From Cognatiyoonia koreensis (GTDB lineage Bacteria > Pseudomonadota > Alphaproteobacteria > Rhodobacterales > Rhodobacteraceae), in the NCBI RefSeq assembly GCF_900109295.1, contig NZ_FOIZ01000002.1, positions 310,001 through 374,000 on the forward strand: a stretch of DNA of 64,000 bases. Direction: 5' to 3'. The position numbers were made by a program, and so were the translations under genes. The notes below the pieces were generated by a model, which saw nothing but the letters and a program-made list of their open reading frames with translations, searched no databases and had not been told where the DNA came from. Positions 16,016 to 25,104 of this stretch are shown here, one piece after another (position 1 is the stretch's first letter; each line of letters begins with the position of its first letter).

Positions 16016-16675
16016 ATGGACGCGGTAAAACCGAAAAAGACATTGGTCGAAGAAACCTACGACATTCTGACAGATGCGATCTGCACGGGCGAATTTGCCC
16101 CGGGTGAAAGGCTGAATCAGGACGAAATCGCCGCAAAGCTGAACGTGTCACGCCAGCCAGTGAACAGCGCCATCTCCATCCTCAAAGCCAACGGTCTGGT
16201 CGAGGATACAGGGCGCCGATCGGTCGTTGTCACGCGCTTTGATCGTGATCTGTTTCGCGCGATCTATGACTACCGCACTGTGATCGAACCCTTCGCTGTC
16301 AAACTTGCCGGTCAGCATCTGACCAGCGCTGATCGAAAGCTCGCTGACAAGGTCCTGCGCGCCGGAGAAAAAGCGCTCACCAGCAACAAGCTCGGCCAGC
16401 TTGTGCGCGCCGATATGATGTTTCACGAAATGATCTATGCCTGGAGCCGCAATCAGGTCATCGAAACATCCATGCGTAATAATTGGCACCACATCAGGCG
16501 CTCCATGGCAGAAGTGCTACGCGACCCAAGCGCGATCGTCCCGGTGTGGCAGCAACACCGAGAGATCGTCGAAGCGCTCTTCGACAACCGCCCCGACGAG
16601 GCGGCCAGGATCATGCAAAGCCATATCGGGAGTTCGTATGAATCAATCATCAGCGCGATGGAAAACCCGCACTGA
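16016..16675 (+). CDS. GntR family regulator, FadR/FCD subfamily
   Basis: A 219-aa transcription factor. Residues about 8-75 are the winged helix-turn-helix (LVEETYDILTDAICTGEFAPGERLNQDEIAAKLNVSRQPVNSAIS...LVEDTGRRSVVV). The rest is the FCD ligand-binding domain, with FRAIYDYRTVIEPFAVKLA, MMFHEMIYAW and HREIVEALFDNRPDEAARIMQSHI giving the acidic/His metal-site pattern. The frame is open to 15860, but the ATG at 16016 has AGGA 7 nt upstream and gives the family's usual length. It faces the peptide ABC operon tail-to-tail and may sense an amino acid or organic acid. Confidence 0.9.
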   Translation: MDAVKPKKTLVEETYDILTDAICTGEFAPGERLNQDEIAAKLNVSRQPVNSAISILKANGLVEDTGRRSVVVTRFDRDLFRAIYDYRTVIEPFAVKLAGQHLTSADRKLADKVLRAGEKALTSNKLGQLVRADMMFHEMIYAWSRNQVIETSMRNNWHHIRRSMAEVLRDPSAIVPVWQQHREIVEALFDNRPDEAARIMQSHIGSSYESIISAMENPH

Positions 16676-16845
16676 CGGTTATGCGGCTCTGTCGCTGATC
16701 TGAACTGCGGCCATCGCAGCAATGGTGCAAGGCAGGACCCCGTTTGTTGTCCCGAAACGCCAATCAATTTGATCGCCGGTAGCAGTTCAAACAAGGCTTC
16801 ACTCACAGCTATGCGCGCTAATCAGTTCAAAGGATCAACGGCCCG

Positions 16846-17817
16846 TCAAGGCTCAAGCGACGCGAAATGGCAGGCAGCGCGTGCGTTGCCATGTTGCTTC
16901 ATCTCAGGGCGTTCGTGCTTGCAGATGTCTTGTGCAATCGGGCAGCGCGGATGAAAGGCGCAGCCTGTGGGCGGGTTGATCGGATCTGGAATCTCGCCTT
17001 CGGGCGGCGCTACCTCGCGCCCGAACCCGTCCATGCGCGGTGCCGCCTCCAGCAACATCTGGGTGTACGGATGCTTGGGCGCTTCAAATAGGTCGCGCGG
17101 GCTGGCTTCTTCGACCAAACGGCCCAGATAAAGTACGCCGATACGGTCCGCCATATGACGTACGACCGTCAGATCGTGGCTGATGAAAACATACGTCAGC
17201 CCGAAATCATCCTTGAGATCGCTCATCAGGTTCAGAACTTGCGCCTGAACTGACACATCAAGGGCTGATGTCGGTTCGTCACAGACGATCAGCCGCGGTT
17301 CAGAAGCAAGCGCGCGCGCGATACAAATACGCTGCCGCTGCCCGCCGGAAAACTCGTGTGGAAACTTGCCCGCATCCAATGCAGACAAGCCGACCTGTTC
17401 CAGCAGCCTCGCTGCCAGCCCATCCGTGTTTCCGCCGCGCGCGGCGACAGGCTCCACGATAATATCGCGAACCCGCCAGCGCGGATTGAGCGAAGCATAC
17501 GGATCCTGAAAAATCATCTGAATGTCAGAGCGGATAAGATCGACTTTCGCCGCGTCGGTTTCATTGGCCAGATCGACCCCGTCGATTTCCACGTTACCTG
17601 CCGTCGGCCTTAACAACCCCACCAGCATCCGACCAATTGTCGACTTCCCCGACCCGCTTTCCCCGACCAGCGCATAGGTACTGCGCTCGGCGATGTCGAA
17701 ATCGACATCTGAAACTGCGGTCAGATACGCCTTTGCGCGCCGTTCGATCACGCGGTTCAGCCAAGGCTTGGACACATCAAAAACGCGGGTGAGGTTGCGA
17801 ACACGGACAAGCGCCAT
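16846..17817 (-). CDS. Peptide ABC transporter ATP-binding protein, DppF/OppF type
   Basis: Cytosolic ATPase subunit of a Dpp/Opp-type importer (323 aa from the ATG at 17817). Walker A GESGSGKST, Q-loop FQDPYASLNP, signature FSGGQRQRI, Walker B LIVCDEPTSALD and H-loop ISHD are intact; the C-terminal oligopeptide-transporter extension with CAFHPRCPIAQDIC carries the expected Cys pattern of an Fe-S site. The upstream frame extension is rejected: the ATG overlaps the stop of the preceding ATPase (TGATG), showing tight coupling. Last gene of the operon. Confidence 0.94.
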   Translation of the reverse strand: MALVRVRNLTRVFDVSKPWLNRVIERRAKAYLTAVSDVDFDIAERSTYALVGESGSGKSTIGRMLVGLLRPTAGNVEIDGVDLANETDAAKVDLIRSDIQMIFQDPYASLNPRWRVRDIIVEPVAARGGNTDGLAARLLEQVGLSALDAGKFPHEFSGGQRQRICIARALASEPRLIVCDEPTSALDVSVQAQVLNLMSDLKDDFGLTYVFISHDLTVVRHMADRIGVLYLGRLVEEASPRDLFEAPKHPYTQMLLEAAPRMDGFGREVAPPEGEIPDPINPPTGCAFHPRCPIAQDICKHERPEMKQHGNARAACHFASLEP

Positions 17818-18791
17818 CAGGACACAGCCTCCTGCACGAGCGGAAACCAACAAGCAGCGGCGTCGTCTTCCACGCGCGGGCGGGGTTCCACGCGGCAGCG
17901 ATCCGCCGCATAGGGGCAACGGGGATGAAATGCACATCCATCCGGAACGGCATCAAGACGTGGCATCGCGCCGGGAATCTGATGCAGCCGATCCTTTCCC
18001 GCCGATGCCAGCGGTGTCGAGGCCATCAATCCGTGGGTGTAAGGGTGCCGTGGATGGGTCAGCACGCTTTCGACCGGTCCGATTTCCGCCAGACGCCCCG
18101 CATACATCACGCCCACGCGGTCCGTGGCTTCGGCGATCACACCCATGTCATGGGTAATCAGCATCACGGCTGTCCCACGCTCCCGGCACAAGCGCCGCAG
18201 CAGCGCGATGATCTGCGCCTGCACTGACACATCCAGAGCGGTCGTCGGCTCGTCGGCGATAATCAGCGACGGTTCGGCACAAAGCGCCAGTGCAATCACA
18301 ACCCTTTGACGCATACCGCCTGAAAACTCGTGCGGGTAACTGTCAACCCGTTCTGCGGCACCCGGAATCCCGACTTCGTCAAGTGCGGCGATGGCGCGCT
18401 TTTCTGCTTCGGACTGGCTGATATCAATATGGGTGCGCATGGTTTCAACCAGCTGGTCCCCGATCCGCAGCAACGGGTTGAGCGAAGTCAGCGGATCCTG
18501 AAAGACCATACCGATATGCTTGCCGCGCAACCGCCGCATGGCCTCTCCGGTCAATTGGTCGATCCTCTCGCCATTCAGCCAGATCTCACCAGAAGCGATA
18601 TGCGCCGGAGGGCTGAGAAGGCCGATCACCGCGTTTCCGGCCATGGATTTGCCAGCACCACTTTCGCCAACAATGCCCAAAATCTCACCCGGCGCGATGT
18701 CATAGCTGACCCCATCCACAGGCTTCACGATCCCGTGGCGCGTGGGGATTTCGACAGACAGATTGCGGATGGACAGAACCGGCCCGGCCAT
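17817..18791 (-). CDS. Peptide ABC transporter ATP-binding protein, DppD/OppD type
   Basis: The 324-aa partner ATPase. Walker A GESGAGKSM, FQDPLTSLNP, FSGGMRQRV, LIIADEPTTALD and ITHDMG are all present, followed by the C-terminal CAFHPRCPYAADRC extension. Its start codon is joined to the end of the second permease gene with a 1-bp overlap, and its stop is joined to the DppF-type gene, so the four transport genes form one translational chain. Confidence 0.94.
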   Translation of the reverse strand: MAGPVLSIRNLSVEIPTRHGIVKPVDGVSYDIAPGEILGIVGESGAGKSMAGNAVIGLLSPPAHIASGEIWLNGERIDQLTGEAMRRLRGKHIGMVFQDPLTSLNPLLRIGDQLVETMRTHIDISQSEAEKRAIAALDEVGIPGAAERVDSYPHEFSGGMRQRVVIALALCAEPSLIIADEPTTALDVSVQAQIIALLRRLCRERGTAVMLITHDMGVIAEATDRVGVMYAGRLAEIGPVESVLTHPRHPYTHGLMASTPLASAGKDRLHQIPGAMPRLDAVPDGCAFHPRCPYAADRCRVEPRPRVEDDAAACWFPLVQEAVS

Positions 18792-19735
18792 CAGCGCAAC
18801 CTCGGATTAAGTGCATCGCGCAGCCAGTCACCAAGCAGGTTCACTGACAAGGCCAGCGCCAGCAACGTGACCGCGGGAAAGAACAGGATCCACCACTCGC
18901 CCGAGAACAAGAACCCCTGCCCGATGCGGATCAAAGTTCCAAGGCTCGGCTGCGTGGGCGGTGCGCCGACACCGAGGAAGGAAAGCGTAGCCTCTGCGAT
19001 AATCGCCAAGGCAAGCGAGATCGTCGCGATCACCAGCACAGGCGACAGCACATTTGGCAGAATATGCCACAACATGATCGCACCGGGCTTGCGCCCGATC
19101 AGCCGCGCGGCCTGCACGTATTCCTTGTTCTTCTCGACCAGCGTTGCACCACGCACCACGCGGGCGAACTGAACCCAATCGGACAAACCGATAGCAAGGA
19201 TCAACACCCAGATCGCCATCTGGTCACGATATTCAACAGGGGTCACGCCTTTGGCGATGCCAAAGATGAGCATGGCCACAAGGATCGACGGAAAGGTAAG
19301 CTGCACATCGGCGATGCGCATAATAACGGTTTCGGTCCAGCCACCGACATAGCCGGAAAGCAAGCCCAGCGTGATACCAAGAACCATTGCAAACCCGACC
19401 GCTGCGACACCCACGAACAGCGAAATGCGCATGCCATAAAGGATCGTTGAAAAGACATCGCGACCCTGATCATCTGTACCAAGCAGAAATGTCTCTCCGG
19501 TGAACGCGTTCGGCGCAGAAGGCGGCGTGAAGCCGTTCATCAGGTTCAGGCTTGCAGGGTCAAAGGGGTTCGTCGGTGCGATCAAGGGCGCAAAAAGCGC
19601 CGAAAAGACAAGGATCATCACAACGACGGCTGAAACAATTGCAACCGGAGAGCGGCGGAAAGAATAGAAAACATCGCTTTCCAGCGCCAATGCCAGTCTC
19701 GACTTTACGCGCGGTGTGGTGTCAGGGCTCGACAT
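18791..19735 (-). CDS. Peptide ABC transporter permease, DppC/OppC type
   Basis: Inner-membrane permease of 314 aa. An N-terminal cytosolic segment and TM helix (FRRSPVAIVSAVVVMILVFSALFAPL) precede a periplasmic loop with LLGTDDQGRDVFSTILYGMRISL, the family signature of C-type permeases, then five further helices and the EAA loop. A much longer upstream frame exists, but it is a shadow of the neighbouring permease; the ATG at 19735 overlaps that gene's stop (TGATG) and gives the normal length. Confidence 0.93.
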   Translation of the reverse strand: MSSPDTTPRVKSRLALALESDVFYSFRRSPVAIVSAVVVMILVFSALFAPLIAPTNPFDPASLNLMNGFTPPSAPNAFTGETFLLGTDDQGRDVFSTILYGMRISLFVGVAAVGFAMVLGITLGLLSGYVGGWTETVIMRIADVQLTFPSILVAMLIFGIAKGVTPVEYRDQMAIWVLILAIGLSDWVQFARVVRGATLVEKNKEYVQAARLIGRKPGAIMLWHILPNVLSPVLVIATISLALAIIAEATLSFLGVGAPPTQPSLGTLIRIGQGFLFSGEWWILFFPAVTLLALALSVNLLGDWLRDALNPRLR

Positions 19736-20715
19736 CAATGGCCTCCCGCCCGATCCGCCCGCAAGCGCGGGTCGATGAAAAAGTAGAGCAGATCGACAAT
19801 CAAGTTGATCGCGACGAACAGAACGGAAATCAGCATCAGGTACGCCGCCATGACCGGAATATCGACAAACTGGATTGCATTGATGAACAGCAACCCAACA
19901 CCCGGCCACTGGAACACGGTTTCGGTAATGATGGCAAAAGCAATGATCGCGCCCAGTTGCAATCCGATCACCGTGATAACCGGCACCATCGTGTTTTTCA
20001 AAGCATGGCGGAAATTGACCACACGGCTGCGCAAGCCGCGCGCACGGGCGAAGCGAATGTAGTCCTGTCGCAAGACCTCCAGCATCTCGGATCGGACCAG
20101 CCGCATGATCAACGTCATCTGATAAAGTCCCAACGTGATCGAGGGCAGGATCAGCGCCTTCAGCCCGCTTTCGGTCAGAAATCCTGTCTTCCAACCACCA
20201 ATGTCCACGGTTTCGCCCCGTCCGAAGCTGGGCAACCAGCCAAGTTCAACCGAAAAGACATAAATCAGCAGAATGCCGATCAGAAATGTCGGCAATGACA
20301 CCCCGACCAGTGACGCCGACATGATGAAATTGGCCAACCAGCCATCACGCCGGATCGCGGTAAACACGCCCAGGGCGATACCGAATACGATGGCTAGAAC
20401 ACCGGACACTGCGGCAAGCTCCAAGGTCGCGGGCGCGCGCTCCAGCAGGATATCTGCAACCGGGCGGCCCTGCCTGTAACTCACACCGAAATTACCTTCC
20501 AGCGCGCCCTGCAGAAACTTGAAGTATTGCACCGGAAACGGCTGATCGAGACCAAGCTGCACGCGCAACCGCTCGATATCCTCTGCCGTGCGCTCCTGCC
20601 CCAGCATGTTGTCGATCGGATCACCCACGAAGGTGAACATCGAAAAGGCGACAAGGCCCACGATCAGCAGAACAAGGATCGACTGTCCGACGCGTCGGAT
20701 AATATAAGCAAGCAT
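19735..20715 (-). CDS. Peptide ABC transporter permease, DppB/OppB type
   Basis: Inner-membrane permease of 326 aa: MLAYIIRRVGQSILVLLIVGLVAFSMF is the typical first helix, followed by the periplasmic loop, FGVSYRQGRPV, and the EAA-type loop RLVRSEMLEVLRQDYIRFARARG that docks on the ATPase. The next helices include PVITVIGLQLGAIIAFAIITETVF. It is 16 bp downstream of a substrate-binding protein gene. Confidence 0.94.
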   Translation of the reverse strand: MLAYIIRRVGQSILVLLIVGLVAFSMFTFVGDPIDNMLGQERTAEDIERLRVQLGLDQPFPVQYFKFLQGALEGNFGVSYRQGRPVADILLERAPATLELAAVSGVLAIVFGIALGVFTAIRRDGWLANFIMSASLVGVSLPTFLIGILLIYVFSVELGWLPSFGRGETVDIGGWKTGFLTESGLKALILPSITLGLYQMTLIMRLVRSEMLEVLRQDYIRFARARGLRSRVVNFRHALKNTMVPVITVIGLQLGAIIAFAIITETVFQWPGVGLLFINAIQFVDIPVMAAYLMLISVLFVAINLIVDLLYFFIDPRLRADRAGGH

Positions 20716-20731
20716 ACGCTGTGGCTTTCGT

Positions 20732-22294
20732 TCAGTTCACCGTCACCCAGCGCAGAAGCAAGAAGTCGTCCGGACGCTGCGTCAGTGACACGTTGCTCCG
20801 GGTTCCCCAGACAAGAGGCTGAACGTAAAGCGGAACATATGCCATCTCGTCGAAAAGGATCTGTGCAGTTTCGTCAAGCATGGCCTGACGGGCTGTGTCG
20901 TCAATCTCCGACTGGATTTGCGGCAATAACTCGTCGACCCGCGCGTTCGAGAAATCCCCGAAATTCCAGCTGCCCAACTTCTTCTCTTCATTGGGAGTCG
21001 CAGCAAGGAAACGGATCGGATGTTCGGCATCAAACGTGCCGGGCGACCAGCCCAGCAGATACATATCGTAGTTATCCTCGCGCAGTTCGGGCCAGTAATT
21101 CTGTACGGGCATCGCGTCCAAGGTCGCGCGCATGCCAACCTGCGCCAGCATCCCTGTGATCGCCTGACATACAGCTTCATCGTTCAAATATCGGTCGTTC
21201 GGGCACTTCAAACCAAAGGAAAAACCGTCGGCATAGCCCGCCTCGGCCAACAGTGAGCGGGCCGCATCCGGGTCGTAAGCCGTTTCGCCAAGTCCTGCGG
21301 TGTAGCCGCGCATCGCTGGACTGACCAGCTGATTGGCCGGCTCTGCATTGCCGCGCATGATAGTTTGCAGGATCGCCGGTACGTTAACTGCATGTGCCAC
21401 AGCGCGGCGCACGCGCACGTCCGCGAAAGGGTTGGCATCCGTCGTCTCTGAAGAATACTTCAGCGCATCGGCTTGATGCGGAAATCCCAACATGATGACC
21501 CGCGCTTCAATCCCCTGAATGACCTGAACATCCGGATCACTCTGCAGTCGGGCGACATCCTGAACGGGGACAGGATTGATAAAGTCCACATCTCCGGACA
21601 GTAGGGCGGCCAGTGCGGTCGCCGGATTCTGGATCGGTGTCAATTCGGCCCGCGTGATGTTGTGTTCAGCATCACCCCACCAGCCAGCATAAGGTTCCAG
21701 CACAGTGCTCAACCCCGGTTCGCGTGCGGTGATCTGGAACGCGCCTGTGCCATTGGCATTCAGGGTCGCAAAGTTCCCGCTTTCCTTGTCAGGGCGCGTG
21801 GCACTGTTCGCCTCGGCCCAGTCGCTGTCCATGATCATCCAGTTGGCAATGCTGTCGGGAAAAATCGGATTGGGCGCGGTCGTCATGAAATCGACCGTGA
21901 AGTCATCGACGACAACCACATCAGAAACAGGGGCGAACCAGCTGCGTGTATCGGCCTCTTCACTGGATGCACGCTGATAGGAAAACAAAACATCCTCGGC
22001 ATCAAATGCGCTGCCGTCCTGAAAGGTGACGCCTTCGCGCAAATTGAACCGCCAGCCCTCGCCATCGCCAATCGGCTCCCAGCTCGTGGCAAGCGCGGGC
22101 TCGACGCTCATGTCCTTACCGCGACGCACAAGGCCCTCGTAGACATTGTTGAGAAAACCCAGAACAGGGGCCGAGTTCACGGCATGCGGGTCCATCGTCT
22201 GCGGGTCAGTCGTGACAGCCCAGCGGAACTCTTCCGCCTGAACTGCCGGAGCAAAGACCATCGCCAAAGCGGCCAGTAGAAGGGAACGTGTCAT
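20732..22294 (-). CDS. Peptide ABC transporter substrate-binding protein (second copy)
   Basis: Periplasmic SBP_bac_5 (DppA/OppA-like) protein of 520 aa with signal peptide MTRSLLLAALAMVFAPAVQA. Typical blocks: TTDPQTMDPHAVNSAPV, LVRRGKDMSVEPALATSW, FNLREGVTFQDGSAFDAEDVLFSYQ and RVRRAVAHAVN. GAGGAC stands before the ATG. It lies directly downstream of a paralogue (22413-23993) and of a terminator-like hairpin, and directly upstream of the permease genes, so the system has two receptors that probably share one channel or bind different peptides. Confidence 0.92.
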   Translation of the reverse strand: MTRSLLLAALAMVFAPAVQAEEFRWAVTTDPQTMDPHAVNSAPVLGFLNNVYEGLVRRGKDMSVEPALATSWEPIGDGEGWRFNLREGVTFQDGSAFDAEDVLFSYQRASSEEADTRSWFAPVSDVVVVDDFTVDFMTTAPNPIFPDSIANWMIMDSDWAEANSATRPDKESGNFATLNANGTGAFQITAREPGLSTVLEPYAGWWGDAEHNITRAELTPIQNPATALAALLSGDVDFINPVPVQDVARLQSDPDVQVIQGIEARVIMLGFPHQADALKYSSETTDANPFADVRVRRAVAHAVNVPAILQTIMRGNAEPANQLVSPAMRGYTAGLGETAYDPDAARSLLAEAGYADGFSFGLKCPNDRYLNDEAVCQAITGMLAQVGMRATLDAMPVQNYWPELREDNYDMYLLGWSPGTFDAEHPIRFLAATPNEEKKLGSWNFGDFSNARVDELLPQIQSEIDDTARQAMLDETAQILFDEMAYVPLYVQPLVWGTRSNVSLTQRPDDFLLLRWVTVN

Positions 22295-22368
22295 GTTATG
22301 TCCTCATATTTGCATGCAGGTGGCAGATCGTCCGGAAAAACGCGCAGTCTTCGGATTGACGCATTCGG

Positions 22369-22406
22369 AAAAAACGTCGCGGCGCGCTGCAGGACAACGC
22401 GCCGCG
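22369..22406 (-). terminator. Intra-operon rho-independent terminator between the two binding-protein genes
   Basis: On the minus strand a perfect 9-bp stem CGCGGCGCG/CGCGCCGCG with an 11-nt loop is followed by ACGTTTTTTCC, a classic intrinsic terminator 7 bp past the first binding-protein stop. It would let the first binding protein be made in excess while readthrough supplies the rest of the operon. Confidence 0.8.
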
Positions 22407-22412
22407 AACAGA

Positions 22413-23993
22413 TCAGTTCATCGTGAAATACTTGACCTTGGGCTGGTCTTCGGGATCAACCTCGATACCGACTCTTTCGGACATGCCCCAGTTCAGTACC
22501 TGATGGTGAATCGGGATGTACAGCACTTCGTCCTGTACCACCCGCCAGATGTCGGCGATGTCAGCATTCCGCGCTTCCAGATCGGTGTTGGAAGCCAAAG
22601 ATTTGATCTTCGCATCCAGCTCGTCATTGTCAAAGCCCGTGCCATTCCACGTCCCGATATCGGCTTCCCGCCCATGGACAAGGAAGTTGAAGATATATTC
22701 AGAATCGTAGGTCGGAACGCCCCAGCCCAGCATGTAGAAATCGGTCTGGCCATCGGTAATCAGCGGAAAGTGCTGGGCCTTTGGCTTGGCGTCCAGATTG
22801 ACCGTGACACCGATCTGGCCAAGCATACCCACGGCAGCCTGACAGATACCCTCGTCATTCACATAGCGGTCATTGGGGCAGTCCAGACGAATGGAAAAAC
22901 CATCCGCATAGCCCGCTTCGGCCATCAGCGCCTTCGCGGCCTCAACGTCGGTGCTGGATTCAGCATCCATTTCCGCAGTCCAGCCATTGACGAAAGGCGG
23001 CGCGACCATGCCTGCGGGCTCTGACTGGCCGCGCATCACAACCTGCTGGATCGCATCACGATTGATCGCCATGGACATCGCCTTGCGCACGCGCACGTCC
23101 GCAAGAGGATTCTTGCCATCGACATTGTCCGCTTCGATATCGTCAGCACCTTGGTTCATGCCGAAAAAGATCACACGGTTCTGCGGTGCCTGTTTGACGA
23201 CAAGCCCGTCAGTGGCATTGACCCGTTCAAGATCCTGTACGGGCATATCCTGCAAAAAGTCGATTTCGCCCGACAGCATCGCTGCGACGCGGGTCGCCTC
23301 GTTCTGGATCGGGGTATAAACAATCTCGGTGACTTCCATCGGGAACTGGTCGATGCCCCAGTAGTTGTCGTTCCGGACCATCACCGTTTTAACGTCTGGC
23401 TCCCGACTTTGTAGGACATAAGGGCCGGTACCGTTTGCGTTGGTTGTGGCAAACGTGATTTCACCACCCTCGAAGTCCTGAACGTTGACGGTATTGTTCG
23501 CCTCGGTCCAACCCTTATCCATGATGAAAAGGTTCGTCAGGTTTGACGGCAGAATCGGGTTTGGCCCGTCGGTCACGATCTCGACGGTGTAATCATCCAC
23601 GGCCCGTACTTCAGTGATCGAACCGATCAGCTCTTTCATGTCGGAATTTGGCTGCTTGGCACGTTCAAAGCTGAAGACCACGTCTTCTGCGGTGAAATCA
23701 GCGCCGTCATGGAATGTGACGCCTTCACGCAGGTTGAACACCCAGACATTGGGATCATCGGCTGAAGGTGCCCAATCGGTCGCAAGCGCCGGTTCAAATG
23801 CACCTGTGACATCACGGATAATCAGCGGTTCGTACATTTGATGGCGAACAGTATGCGTCGGGCCCTCGTTCTGCGCATGCGGATCAAGCGTCAGCGCATC
23901 ACCGGAGCGTGCCCAGCGGAGCGTTTCCGCCGCCAGCGGCGCGGTCGTCAGCATCAGCGCGCCAACCATCGAGATTGCGATTTTCACGTTCAT
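22413..23993 (-). CDS. Peptide ABC transporter substrate-binding protein (first copy)
   Basis: First gene of the importer operon, 526 aa, SBP_bac_5 family with signal peptide ending ...LTTAPLAAE. It shares the paralogue's blocks (SGDALTLDPHAQNEGPT, FNLREGVTFHDGADFTAEDVVFSFERA, VRVRKAMSMAINRDAIQQVVMRGQSEPAG, and the CPNDRYVNDEGICQA segment, which is nearly identical to CPNDRYLNDEAVCQA in the second copy). The start has a GGGGGAAA site. The 187 bp upstream (23994-24180) should hold the operon promoter; I see no GTATAC site there, so control by the neighbouring GntR protein is not evident. Confidence 0.92.
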   Translation of the reverse strand: MNVKIAISMVGALMLTTAPLAAETLRWARSGDALTLDPHAQNEGPTHTVRHQMYEPLIIRDVTGAFEPALATDWAPSADDPNVWVFNLREGVTFHDGADFTAEDVVFSFERAKQPNSDMKELIGSITEVRAVDDYTVEIVTDGPNPILPSNLTNLFIMDKGWTEANNTVNVQDFEGGEITFATTNANGTGPYVLQSREPDVKTVMVRNDNYWGIDQFPMEVTEIVYTPIQNEATRVAAMLSGEIDFLQDMPVQDLERVNATDGLVVKQAPQNRVIFFGMNQGADDIEADNVDGKNPLADVRVRKAMSMAINRDAIQQVVMRGQSEPAGMVAPPFVNGWTAEMDAESSTDVEAAKALMAEAGYADGFSIRLDCPNDRYVNDEGICQAAVGMLGQIGVTVNLDAKPKAQHFPLITDGQTDFYMLGWGVPTYDSEYIFNFLVHGREADIGTWNGTGFDNDELDAKIKSLASNTDLEARNADIADIWRVVQDEVLYIPIHHQVLNWGMSERVGIEVDPEDQPKVKYFTMN

Positions 23994-24180
23994 TGGATTT
24001 CCCCCAGTTGTTCTTTTTGTGGTTCATTCAGTCATCTACGCAGTCTTTGCGACCGCAAGACGAATAACAAGACCCAACTTGGCCTAAATCTCATTCGCAG
24101 GCAAAATGCCGTTTGATGGGACCAAGTATCCTGGCAGAACTACACGTGGTTCTGACCTATGCACTGCGATCTCAAGCCTA

Positions 24181-24822
24181 TCAGACTTCCAGCTTGGTTT
24201 CATGCGGGAAAACACCGTTGGCTATGTAAACCATTTCTTCGGGCGTTGAACTGCGCCCCAGAATGTCATTGCGATGGCTATGTCGCCCGAATTGGGCGAT
24301 CACAGCCCTGTGTTTTCTTGGTTGGGCAGCCGCGAATGCGTACACCTCTTTCAGGTTTTCAGGGGCGTCTTCGTGAATTTGATCCGCAATCGCGATGACG
24401 CGGTCAAGGTTCGCCAGATGATCCGGGCATTCACAGTGTTCCATGGGCAATTTGAAAACCGACTTGAACCACACATTGTCAAGCGCGTCGAAGTGGCCGT
24501 TCTCAAGACCCTCAAGGCAAAGGGCCAGCGCCTTCTGGTCTTGCGCATAGGCCTTTGCCGTTCCGGCCCACACAGTTCGTGAAAACTGGTCGAGTAAAAT
24601 AATCAGAGCGAGCCGGCCAATCGGATCCTTCGCCCAATCGTCGAACGCGCCTTGCGCCGCACGTGCGGTGGCATCCACGTATTTCGCGTTTATCTCGTCG
24701 TTTGCCCCGCCCCTCATTCGCCATGCCCACAAATCCAGGTGGGCCTTTGGTTCCGGGCGTGGTCCATCCGGAAACCAGAAGTCGATGATCTCTTGGGCCG
24801 TGACATCAGATTGATCTGGCAT
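24181..24822 (-). CDS. DUF924 family protein
   Basis: A 213-aa cytosolic, mostly helical protein of unknown biochemical role (DUF924; remote TPR-like fold in known members). Landmarks are EIIDFWFPDGPRP, DPIGRLALIILLDQFSRTVWAGTAKAYAQD, KLPMEHCE and the terminal FGRHSHRNDILGRSSTPEEMVYI, all characteristic. The ATG at 24822 has GGGAGG upstream; a longer frame to 24894 lacks this. Confidence 0.9.
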   Translation of the reverse strand: MPDQSDVTAQEIIDFWFPDGPRPEPKAHLDLWAWRMRGGANDEINAKYVDATARAAQGAFDDWAKDPIGRLALIILLDQFSRTVWAGTAKAYAQDQKALALCLEGLENGHFDALDNVWFKSVFKLPMEHCECPDHLANLDRVIAIADQIHEDAPENLKEVYAFAAAQPRKHRAVIAQFGRHSHRNDILGRSSTPEEMVYIANGVFPHETKLEV

Positions 24823-25104
24823 TGCAGCCTCCCAAAACCATAAGGTCCCCCTGACGTTGAAGGCAAACCCCTCCCATTGCCAATGAAATTTCAAGACAGC
24901 ATGCCTTCAACGCGAAGCTATTCAGCACACCCGCCGAAATCCAAAACGCTGAACTGGAGGTGTTATTTGACGCTTCAAAGTTGCAAATGGCACAGGCGCA
25001 GAATGCTTGAGATCGCCTGAACACAGTCTCTTTGATTTATCTCAATGCGCCTGTTGCCCATGACCCTTAGCCATAAGCAAGCAGAAGCACAGAGGTCTTT
25101 GGCA

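Noticed and set aside
19736..20194. N-terminal extension of the DppC-type permease
   Set aside because: Overlaps the DppB gene completely and its translation is compositionally unnatural; the TGATG junction marks the true start.
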